Assembly: GCA_016201085.1 (NCBI GenBank)
Contig: JACQDO010000335.1
Span: forward strand, 1-5,651
DNA: 5,651 bases
Source of the DNA: Hyphomicrobiales bacterium
GTDB lineage: Bacteria; Pseudomonadota; Alphaproteobacteria; Rhizobiales; Xanthobacteraceae
Reading direction: 5' to 3'
Part shown: piece by piece, positions 1-4,710 of the stretch
Layout of the letters: each line of letters begins with the position of its first letter
Numbering within the stretch: the first letter of the stretch is position 1
Notes under the pieces: model-generated
Told to the model about the DNA's origin: nothing
The model's input: the letters and a program-made list of their open reading frames with translations, nothing else
Databases searched by the model: none
Translations under genes and position numbers: made by a program

Positions 1-483
1 ATCAAGAAGGATCACGTTCGTATTCGACTTAAAATTTCCATCTATTTGCTTATCAGTACCGTGGCCTTTTTTTTCTTTTCTCACTACGAAGCCAGAGATT
101 GGGTGTCCGCCCCAGCTTCGTGCGGTAACAGTCGAGATGATCGGAACTGCCCCTAATTCCAATCCGCCAATCGAATCAATTTCAAATTCATGCTGAAGCA
201 GTTCGTAGATAATTTCAGCGATGAGGTATCCGCCTTCTGCGTCGAACATCGTCGGCTTCATGTCAAGGTAGTAGTCACTGGTAGCCCCCGACGCGAGTTT
301 GAAGCTGCCTTTCAGCAGAGATTTTTGTTTGATGATTTCAAGCAGCCGCGCCTTTTCTTTCGAAAGGCTCGCCAGCGATTTGGGCGCGGCAACGGTTTGG
401 AGCATATGTCTATCGTCTCTGCGAGTTGAAACCCGACCACCAGCAGCGCGTGCGCCGGTCACGTTCGCCATTCGGGTTGGCAT
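1..483 (-). CDS. pyrE: Orotate phosphoribosyltransferase, N-terminal part, cut by the left edge
   Basis: Joins orotate to PRPP to give orotidine 5'-monophosphate, the fifth step of de novo pyrimidine synthesis, in the cytosol. Read on the minus strand, 161 codons stay open to base 1 with no stop, so the C-terminal part lies outside. Family signatures are plain: KGSFKLASG followed by SDYYLDMKPTMFD, then GGLELGAVPI, then RKEKKGHGT, the PRPP-contacting loop with its conserved Lys and His. The last visible residues, VILLD, begin the PRPP-binding signature (normally followed by D-x-x-T-T-G). The start is uncertain. ATG at 483 has an AAAGG Shine-Dalgarno 8 bases upstream; ATG at 471 is also in frame. 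ATG at 405 better matches the usual family N-terminus, because residues 1-26 from 483 are Arg-rich and unlike PyrE. GC is about 48%, well below the neighbours, suggesting a different origin. Identity is secure; the start is not. Confidence 0.9.
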   Translation of the reverse strand, partial: MPTRMANVTGARAAGGRVSTRRDDRHMLQTVAAPKSLASLSKEKARLLEIIKQKSLLKGSFKLASGATSDYYLDMKPTMFDAEGGYLIAEIIYELLQHEFEIDSIGGLELGAVPIISTVTARSWGGHPISGFVVRKEKKGHGTDKQIDGNFKSNTNVILLD

Positions 484-875
484 TGATTTCGCCTTTATAT
501 GTTGAGGATGTTCTTCGTTGCAACACCACTCACCAACACAGACTTGCGATTCATTGGAAATAGATAACCTGATCTGAGTATCAAATGAAAGAGATTTCTT
601 TGCAGATTCAACAGGTTACTTGGGCCAAAAAAGAGTCCAAAATCAAAGGGATAGGTTTTTCAAGCAAAAAGCAACTAACGCACGATCGCCCAAAGTACTG
701 GTCGGTTTGGCCCCGGCACTGATCGAATAAGGCCCTTGACCCGATGGTGACGCATCGCGGCACCGACGCGCCGATTGATAACTGCTACATAATTCCGCAA
801 AAATGTTAGGCGAGCATAACGATTCAATCTGAACGCATCGCGCTCCAGCCGCCGGCAGTATGCAACGAATGGCGA
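484..875. other. Intergenic stretch between pyrE and the SDR pseudogene; composition boundary
   Basis: I see no supportable gene, tRNA or mobile element here. Bases 541-660 are about 37% GC, 661-780 rise to about 55-60%, 781-840 fall to about 40%, and the SDR gene beyond is clearly GC-rich. The pyrE frame stays open upstream to a TAA at 616-618 but offers no ATG beyond 483. The minus-strand frame entering from the SDR side has no recognisable protein content. The uneven composition fits a junction between an acquired low-GC segment and the resident chromosome. Confidence 0.5.
495..523 (-). promoter_or_regulatory. Possible sigma70-type promoter for pyrE
   Basis: On the minus strand TTGCAA (518-523) is followed after exactly 17 bases by ATATAA (495-500), a fair match to -35 and -10 boxes. 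Transcription would begin near 488, only a few bases before ATG 483 and downstream of that start's AAAGG. If the promoter is real, translation more likely begins at 471 or 405. The stretch is AT-rich, so a chance match is quite possible. Confidence 0.35.
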
Positions 876-1663
876 TCAGCGCAGCGCCTGGCCCTGACCG
901 GTGGCGCGCCGCCGCACCTGGGCGTAGGTGCCAAGCTCGGTGAAGCCGCCGTCGACCGGCAGATCGAGGCCGGTCAGGAAGCCCGCCTCTTCGCTCGCCA
1001 TGAACAGCACGGCATGGGCGACGTCCGCCAGGCTGGCGTCGCGCCCCATCGGCGTCATCGACTCCATGGCCTCGACGAAATTGGCCGCGCCCGCCACCAT
1101 CGGCGTTTGCACGATGCTGGGATGCACGGCGTTCACCCGGATGTTCCAGGGCGCATATTCCATCGCCGCCGCCTTGGTCAGGCCGCGCAGGCCCCATTTG
1201 GAGGCGCTGTAGGCGGCCGCGAAATGTCCGTTGATGCCGGCGGTCGAACCGATATTGACGATTGCGCCGCCGCCGCTGGCGCGCAGGCCTGGATGCCGAG
1301 AAACGGGCCGGTCAGGTTGACCCCCAGCACGCGCTCCCAGTCGGCGCGCGCGGTGCCGGCGAGATCGACGCCGCGCAGGGAAATGCCGGCATTATTGACC
1401 AGCACATGCAGCGAGCCGAACGTCTTCAGCACGAAGGCGACGGCGTCGTGCCAATCCGCTTCGCTGGTGACGTCGAGATGGCGATACTCCGCCTTGCCTC
1501 CGGCCTGCGCGATCGCGCGCGCCAGCTCAACGCCCTCGGTGTCGAGCACGTCGCCCACCACCACCCGCGCGCCGGCCTGCGCGAACAGCCGCGCCTCGGC
1601 CGCGCCCTGGCCACGGCTGCCGCCGGTGATGAGAACGGTTTTACCGGCGAAGTCCCACTGCAC
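876..1663 (-). pseudogene. Short-chain dehydrogenase/reductase (classical SDR), frameshifted
   Basis: An intact relative would be an NAD(P)-dependent cytosolic oxidoreductase; the substrate cannot be told. GTG at 1663 is the likely start, preceded by AGGGCAGG and giving MQWDFAGKTVLITGG. The first frame (residues 1-128, down to base 1280) has the Rossmann motif TGGSRGQG (13-20), acidic GDV after the second strand, LVNNAG (88-93) and NLTGPFLGIQ. It then runs into non-SDR sequence and stops at 1178-1180, a product of about 161 residues. The rest lies in another frame from base 1277: GGGAIVNIGS with the catalytic Ser, YSASK with catalytic Tyr and Lys, NIRVNAVHPS, and VDGGF near the end, with TGA at 876-878. 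The join, 1278-1285, lacks about four residues expected between FLGIQ and GGG. Adding 13 bases would restore a 266-residue protein of normal family length. Divergent from the SET gene. A sequencing error is the main alternative to a true pseudogene. Confidence 0.85.
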
Positions 1664-1747
1664 GATGCCTGCCCTTTCGTGTTGAAGGCGAGGACGGAAC
1701 CTAGCAATCTGTTCGAACGAAGTCCCTCGCCTTGCGAAAGTTGCACC
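1664..1747. promoter_or_regulatory. Divergent intergenic region between SDR and SET genes
   Basis: These 84 bases must hold the control sites of both divergent genes. They contain the SDR Shine-Dalgarno (AGGGCAGG on the minus strand, 1668-1675) and the 8-base palindrome GTTCGAAC at 1711-1718, a possible operator. GGAAC at 1696-1700 recalls the -35 box of alphaproteobacterial EcfG promoters, but the base pattern at the right distance is CGAA, not CGTT, so I do not call one. Confidence 0.3.
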
Positions 1748-2131
1748 ATGCTCCTGGTCAAAACCTATCTCGATAAAAGCCGCATCCACGGACTCGGCGT
1801 CTTTGCCGGCCAATTCATCCGCAAGGACACGAAGATCTGGCGCTTCGTCGACGGCTTCGACCGCTTCTATTCGCCCAGGCAATTCGCCAGGCTGCCGAAG
1901 CAGGCACGCGACTACATCAAGTTCCATGGCTATCGGGTCGACGGCGAGATCATTCTCACCGGCGACCACGACTGCCACATGAACCATTCCGACGACGCCA
2001 ATACCTATCTGCATAACGGCTATGCCATCGCCCGCGGCAATATCCGCAAGGGCGAAGAGATCACCAACGACTACCGGGAATTCGACCCCGGACTTTGCGC
2101 GGCGTTCCTGGGCAGGAAAAAGCGGCCTTGA
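1748..2131 (+). CDS. Small SET-domain protein
   Basis: A 127-residue protein that is essentially one SET domain, the S-adenosylmethionine-dependent lysine methyltransferase fold best known from eukaryotic histone methylation. Visible elements in order: HGLGVFA (14-20, the GxG-type entry motif), NHSDDANT (79-86, in place of the family NHSCxPN motif), then ARGNIRKGEEITNDYREF (95-112), where GEEITNDY is the catalytic C-terminal SET motif with its conserved Tyr. There are no Cys-rich pre-SET or post-SET segments and no signal peptide or membrane segment, so it is probably cytosolic. ATG at 1748 begins directly before the domain; upstream in-frame sequence is antisense to the SDR. The Shine-Dalgarno (GCGAAAG) is weak. 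The target is unknown. Transcribed away from the SDR pseudogene. Confident on the fold; enzyme activity is inferred. Confidence 0.85.
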   Translation: MLLVKTYLDKSRIHGLGVFAGQFIRKDTKIWRFVDGFDRFYSPRQFARLPKQARDYIKFHGYRVDGEIILTGDHDCHMNHSDDANTYLHNGYAIARGNIRKGEEITNDYREFDPGLCAAFLGRKKRP

Positions 2132-2198
2132 AGTTATTTGCTTATGTCAGGAACAAGACATAGAGCGGGAGGTTCTCCTCCTAGAGGTAGACCTAAAG

Positions 2199-2218
2199 GT
2201 GCCGGAACCAACCGGCAC
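2199..2218 (+). repeat. 7-bp inverted repeat, 6-base loop
   Basis: GTGCCGG and CCGGCAC are perfect reverse complements around the loop aaccaa. It is one of the adjacent hairpins in the gene-free stretch before the 63-residue gene. Confidence 0.5.
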
Positions 2219-2236
2219 ATCCTGTCGCATAGAACT

Positions 2237-2257
2237 CCCTGTTACCGAGCAACAGGG
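2237..2257 (+). repeat. 7-bp inverted repeat, 7-base loop
   Basis: CCCTGTT and AACAGGG are perfect reverse complements around accgagc. No T-tract follows, so it does not look like an intrinsic terminator for the SET gene. It belongs to the same hairpin cluster as the repeat at 2199-2218. Confidence 0.5.
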
Positions 2258-2331
2258 TCTACGGGCAGCAGAGCAGCGACTTGCTCACCAGGTCAAAAAA
2301 CCAAGAACAACAGGAACCGGGAGGCTTGCTT

Positions 2332-2523
2332 ATGCAGGATGCCCAATATTTTCGCGAGCAAGCGAATCTTTGTCTCGATGTTGCGCGGCAAGTCAGCGAT
2401 CGGACGTTGGCCGAGGGCTTACGGCTGGACGCCGCGCAATATTTCATGCGCGCGATGGAACTCGAAAACAAAACGGAACCTTCGACTTCTCAGCGGAGAA
2501 GCCAAGCCACCGCAAAACAATAA
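2332..2523 (+). CDS. Small helical hypothetical protein (63 residues)
   Basis: The sequence begins MQDAQYFREQANLCLDVARQ and continues as alternating charged and aliphatic residues to about 47 (YFMRAMELEN), suggesting two amphipathic helices; the last 15 residues are polar and probably disordered. There is no signal peptide or membrane segment. It resembles a common type of very short Bradyrhizobium protein that starts with DAQYFR-x-QA and carries a second helix with AA-x-Y-F; this is recognition from memory and no function is known to me. ATG 2332 is chosen over the in-frame TTG at 2281 because GGGAGG lies 7 bases upstream of the ATG. The protein stands alone between the hairpin-rich leader and the inverted repeat at 2624-2660. 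Confidence 0.75.
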   Translation: MQDAQYFREQANLCLDVARQVSDRTLAEGLRLDAAQYFMRAMELENKTEPSTSQRRSQATAKQ

Positions 2524-2623
2524 CGGTGGCAGGGAGGAAACGTCGCGTAACGCGAGCACGGTCCGGCATCGGCGATCGCACGCGTCCCCTGTGTGCTGAG
2601 GTGATGCCGCCGGCTCGCATCCC
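2524..2623. other. Short gene-free stretch with palindromes
   Basis: Contains TCGCGT-a-ACGCGA (2543-2555) and the 8-base palindrome GCGATCGC (2572-2579). AGGGAGG at 2531-2537 looks like a Shine-Dalgarno, but no usable start codon with a reading frame follows, so it may be chance or a relic. No gene is supported. Confidence 0.3.
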
Positions 2624-2660
2624 GGGTGAGGGGTTAAAAACACAACAAAGCCCCTCACCC
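2624..2660. terminator. 10-bp inverted repeat between convergent genes, terminator-like
   Basis: GGGTGAGGGG (2624-2633) and CCCCTCACCC (2651-2660) are perfect reverse complements with a 17-base A-rich loop. It lies 100 bases after the 63-residue gene and 18 bases after the stop of the convergent DoxX gene, where a bidirectional terminator would sit. Neither strand has a T-tract after the stem, so it is not a canonical intrinsic terminator. The GGGTGAGGGG arm resembles part of the GC-rich palindromic repeat dispersed in intergenic regions of Bradyrhizobium and relatives, so it may be a repeat copy acting as a 3'-end hairpin. Confidence 0.5.
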
Positions 2661-2678
2661 ACTTTCCGTTAAAAACCG

Positions 2679-3140
2679 CTACCGCTTCTTGCGCAGCCAG
2701 GCGTCGAGGCTCAGGCGGCCCGCTCCGATCACGAACAGGAACAGGAAGCCGCCAGTCATGGCCATGTTCTTGTAGAAGGCCGAATCCTGCACACGCCGCT
2801 GCGCCACGTCGCTAAAATTCCAGTAGCGATGCGAGCTGAACGTCGCCACCAGCATGAACACCAACATCACCAACACGACGTAGCGAGTGGCCAGCCCAAG
2901 CAGCAGCGCGACGCCGCCGAAGAATTCAACCGGCACCGCGATATAGGCGAGGAACGGCGGCAGGCTGCGGGCGGGGAATGTGGTGGCATAGCCGGCGATA
3001 TCGAACAGCTTGCCGTAGCCGCTGCGGATGAAAATCCAGGCGAGCAGAATACGGCCTGCCAGCAAAAGGAAATCCGACGTGTTGGCGGCAAGCGCATCGG
3101 CGCAGGACAGCGCCGGATGCGAACTACTCTGCATGCTCAT
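2679..3140 (-). CDS. DoxX-family inner-membrane protein
   Basis: A 153-residue protein of the DoxX family, small four-helix inner-membrane proteins linked in some species to quinone or thiol redox systems; the exact role here is unknown. Likely membrane segments are about 23-42, 64-84, 86-102 and 124-141. Family features are visible: the first helix ends in RSGYGKLFD (39-47), RYWNFS (105-110) sits in the loop before the last helix, and FYKNMAMTGGFLFLF (122-136) continues into GAGRLSLDAW (139-148), the usual C-terminal DoxX signature. The C-terminus LRKKR is positive, consistent with a cytoplasmic end. ATG 3140 is used; a second ATG two codons in (3134) is possible. The upstream GGGGG-type Shine-Dalgarno is weak. 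Convergent with the 63-residue gene and divergent from the DUF1003 gene. Confidence 0.9.
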   Translation of the reverse strand: MSMQSSSHPALSCADALAANTSDFLLLAGRILLAWIFIRSGYGKLFDIAGYATTFPARSLPPFLAYIAVPVEFFGGVALLLGLATRYVVLVMLVFMLVATFSSHRYWNFSDVAQRRVQDSAFYKNMAMTGGFLFLFVIGAGRLSLDAWLRKKR

Positions 3141-3329
3141 GAAGTGCCCCCGGAAGACGTGACGCGGCTGGCGTGGCGCCGCTTTGGTAAAAACAGTTGC
3201 CTCGCATGTTTATTCCTTCGGCGGCAATTTCCCAAAAGCGCGGCATAGCTAAATACCGTTCCGCTGGGCTATGACCTGGATTGCCGATAGCATCCAGATC
3301 GGATGGGAATCTGTGGGAGGACGAAAGCC
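3141..3329. promoter_or_regulatory. Divergent intergenic region between DoxX and DUF1003 genes
   Basis: Holds the start signals of two divergent genes. An inverted repeat CTGGAT-(10 bases)-ATCCAG at 3276-3297 lies about 30 bases before the DUF1003 start codon and could be a leader hairpin or an operator. The strong Shine-Dalgarno GGGAGG is at 3315-3320. I cannot place -35/-10 boxes with confidence. Confidence 0.3.
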
Positions 3330-3830
3330 ATGCACAATTCCAGCGCCATGAAGACCGAGCTGCACGAGACCGAGCAGCGGCTGCTCGGCGAGCTGCGCAG
3401 CTTGCGCCGCGGCCAGCGCGCCAGCCGGGCGCCGCGTCCGATAAAACTCACCCTCGGGCAAAGCGTCGCCGACGCGGTCGCCGCCGGCATGGGCTCCTGG
3501 CGCTTCATCATCATCCAGTCGGGCATTCTGCTGATCTGGATTATCCTCAACGTCACCGCCTTCATTCAGCAGTGGGACCCCTATCCGTTCATCCTGCTCA
3601 ATCTGGCGCTGTCGTTCCAGGCCGCCTATGCCGCGCCATTCATCATGATGAGCCAGAACCGGCAGCAGGACATCGACCGCAGGCGGGCCGAGGACGATTT
3701 CCACGTCAACGTCAAAGCCGAGCTGGAGATCGAACTTTTGCACCAGAAGATCGATCAGTTGCGCGAGACCGAGGTGGTACAGCTCACCCAGGCGGTCAAT
3801 AATCTCACGGCGCGGCTGGCCAAGGGTTGA
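3330..3830 (+). CDS. DUF1003 membrane protein
   Basis: A 166-residue protein with the DUF1003 domain, a widespread two-helix membrane protein of unknown biochemical function. The N-terminus (1-45) is polar and Arg-rich. Two membrane segments follow at about 57-78 (GSWRFIIIQSGILLIWIILN) and 85-106. Between and after them is the family core: WDPYPFILLN (82-91), then AAPFIMMSQNRQ (101-112), then DIDRR. Residues 125-163 are charged with heptad-like leucines (LEIELLHQKIDQL) and probably form a cytoplasmic coiled coil. ATG 3330 is preferred to ATG 3303 because GGGAGG lies 9 bases upstream and the extra nine residues look non-coding. The ABM-family gene begins 36 bases downstream, so co-transcription is likely. 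Confidence 0.92.
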   Translation: MHNSSAMKTELHETEQRLLGELRSLRRGQRASRAPRPIKLTLGQSVADAVAAGMGSWRFIIIQSGILLIWIILNVTAFIQQWDPYPFILLNLALSFQAAYAAPFIMMSQNRQQDIDRRRAEDDFHVNVKAELEIELLHQKIDQLRETEVVQLTQAVNNLTARLAKG

Positions 3831-3866
3831 TTCGGCACACGACCAAGCGGGCAAACGGAGCACAAC

Positions 3867-4220
3867 ATGATCGCGGTGATCTTTGAAGTCTGGCCGGCGC
3901 AAGGGCGCAAGGACGATTATCTGACGATCGCCGCCACTTTGCGCGACGATCTGGTCAAGATCGACGGCTTCCTGTCCGTCGAACGCTTCCAGAGTCTCAA
4001 CGATCCCAACAAACTGTTGTCGCTGTCGTTCTGGCGCGACGAAGCGGCGATCAAGCAATGGCGCACCCAGACGCGCCACCGCGCCAGCCAGGCCAAGGGG
4101 CGGTCCGGGGTTTTCGCCGACTACCGGCTGCGCATCGGAAACGTGCTGCGGGATTACGGGCTTACCGATCGCATCGAGGCGCCGGAGGATTCCAAGGCGA
4201 TACACGATGCAAACGGTTAG
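3867..4220 (+). CDS. Antibiotic biosynthesis monooxygenase (ABM) fold protein
   Basis: A 117-residue protein of the ABM-like dimeric ferredoxin-like barrel superfamily. Some members oxidise polyketide or quinone substrates without cofactors and others degrade haem, but many remain uncharacterised; the name does not imply antibiotic synthesis here. The start MIAVIFEVWPAQG forms the first beta strand. DGFLSVERFQS (33-43), LLSLSFWRDEAAIKQWR (50-66), the H-x-x-SQxxGR region (71-79), FADYRLRIGNVLRDYG (83-98) follow the family order, with the typical R-x-Y-G end. About 19 residues beyond this are polar and probably a flexible tail. No signal peptide, so it is cytosolic. ACGGAG lies about 6 bases before ATG. 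Probably second gene of an operon with the DUF1003 gene. Confidence 0.88.
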   Translation: MIAVIFEVWPAQGRKDDYLTIAATLRDDLVKIDGFLSVERFQSLNDPNKLLSLSFWRDEAAIKQWRTQTRHRASQAKGRSGVFADYRLRIGNVLRDYGLTDRIEAPEDSKAIHDANG

Positions 4221-4234
4221 GGCGTATTAGGCGG

Positions 4235-4258
4235 CGGGCCAGCGCGAAGCATGGCCCG
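4235..4258. repeat. 6-bp inverted repeat after the ABM gene
   Basis: CGGGCC (4235-4240) and GGCCCG (4253-4258) can pair around a 12-base loop, 15 bases after the ABM stop codon. There is no T-tract, so it is at most a weak 3'-end hairpin. Confidence 0.3.
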
Positions 4259-4305
4259 GGTGGGCTACCCTGCGGCCTGTCAGACCTTGTTAAGCAGATG
4301 GGCCT

Positions 4306-4581
4306 ATGACTTGCGGCATGAAAAAATCATTGCCGGAAACCATGTTTGGCGACAACGACCAGCCGCGCTTGAGCATGCTGCGCAATTGGGTGCTCGACCA
4401 CCAGGTCACCGAAATCGAGATGAACGAGCGGCAGTTCTGGAATTTCGCCCAGTTACAGCCGGTGGCCGAGAAGCCCTGGGTCACCTTCATGGGCCGCCAT
4501 CTGCGCGTGCCGAACATGCCGGAAGATGCGCAACGGCAGCTCGGCATCTTCGACATCAAGAACGGCCCCGGCGCCATCTGA
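4306..4581 (+). CDS. Hypothetical protein, 91 residues (87 from the second Met)
   Basis: I do not recognise a named family. The protein is soluble in character, with no signal peptide or membrane segment. It has Trp/Phe-rich patches (LRNWVLDHQ, ERQFWNFAQL, EKPWVTFMGRHLRVPNMP), suggesting a compact folded core rather than random reading frame, and ends IFDIKNGPGAI. Two starts are possible: ATG 4306 (MTCGMKK) and ATG 4318 (MKK). Neither has a clear Shine-Dalgarno. ATG 4306 overlaps the stop of a tiny frame that begins at ATG 4298 (Met-Gly-Leu-stop), an ATGA-type overlap that could couple translation. Its amino-acid make-up and the absence of a better overlapping frame support it as a real gene. 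It lies 85 bases after the ABM gene and may or may not share its transcript. Confidence 0.65.
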   Translation: MTCGMKKSLPETMFGDNDQPRLSMLRNWVLDHQVTEIEMNERQFWNFAQLQPVAEKPWVTFMGRHLRVPNMPEDAQRQLGIFDIKNGPGAI

Positions 4582-4710
4582 ACGACCCCGGCGCGCCTGT
4601 CCGGCATTTGCATCGAATTAATCGAATTGTTTCACAACGCGCTTTACACGCGTTTGACGATTGCCATTGAGAATGGCCGTTCAAGACCATTTCGATGACC
4701 AAAGGCGTTG
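4582..4710 (+). promoter_or_regulatory. Upstream region of the RlpA-like gene with direct and inverted repeats
   Basis: More AT-rich than the flanking genes. It holds ATCGAATT twice (4612-4619 and 4621-4628), a 9-base step. AACGCG-(7 bases)-CGCGTT lies at 4636-4654, and GCCATT-gag-AATGGC at 4663-4677. These look like candidate regulator sites or small hairpins. TTTACA (4643-4648) with ATTGAG 17 bases later is only a weak promoter match. AAAGG at 4701-4705 is the Shine-Dalgarno for ATG 4711. Confidence 0.35.

Larger units (their letters stand above)
2132..2331 (+). other. Hairpin-rich leader or possible small RNA before the 63-residue gene
   Basis: No convincing start codon and gene in these 200 bases, but several perfect inverted repeats lie close together: GGAGG-ttct-CCTCC (2168-2181), AGGT-ag-ACCT just after it, GTGCCGG-aaccaa-CCGGCAC (2199-2218) and CCCTGTT-accgagc-AACAGGG (2237-2257). 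The first contains CTCCTCC, which is complementary to Shine-Dalgarno sequences and resembles the anti-SD motif seen in some alphaproteobacterial small RNAs. The hairpins end about 75 bases before the start codon at 2332, so this could be a structured 5' leader, an independent small RNA, or a dispersed repeat. There is no T-tract at its end. Confidence 0.35.

Noticed and set aside
643..1197. Minus-strand frame spanning the SDR 3' end and the intergenic region
   Set aside because: It is a different frame from the SDR C-terminal half, is Gly/Arg-rich without motifs, and continues past the SDR stop into unrecognisable sequence.
1696..1721. EcfG-type general stress promoter (GGAAC, 17 bases, CGAA)
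   Set aside because: The -10 element should be CGTT; two of four bases differ.
1262..1747. Plus-strand upstream extension of the SET frame
   Set aside because: It is antisense to the SDR, and the SET domain begins directly after ATG 1748.
1664..2014. Minus-strand N-terminal extension of the SDR frame up to 2014
   Set aside because: It is antisense to the SET gene, has no SDR content, and a GTG with a good Shine-Dalgarno at 1663 sits exactly where the family begins.
2132..2331. Open plus-strand reading through this stretch (EVLLLEVDLKVPEPTG and on)
   Set aside because: It looks slightly protein-like but has no ATG or Shine-Dalgarno in frame, and the inverted repeats explain the sequence equally well. 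It could be a decayed gene, but I cannot support it.
3178..3215. EcfG-like promoter for the DoxX gene on the minus strand (GGAAT followed by GTTT)
   Set aside because: Both boxes deviate from GGAAC and CGTT, so it is not distinguishable from chance.
3249..4205. Long minus-strand open frame opposite DUF1003 and ABM
   Set aside because: It is a high-GC mirror frame of two well-recognised plus-strand genes with no family features of its own.
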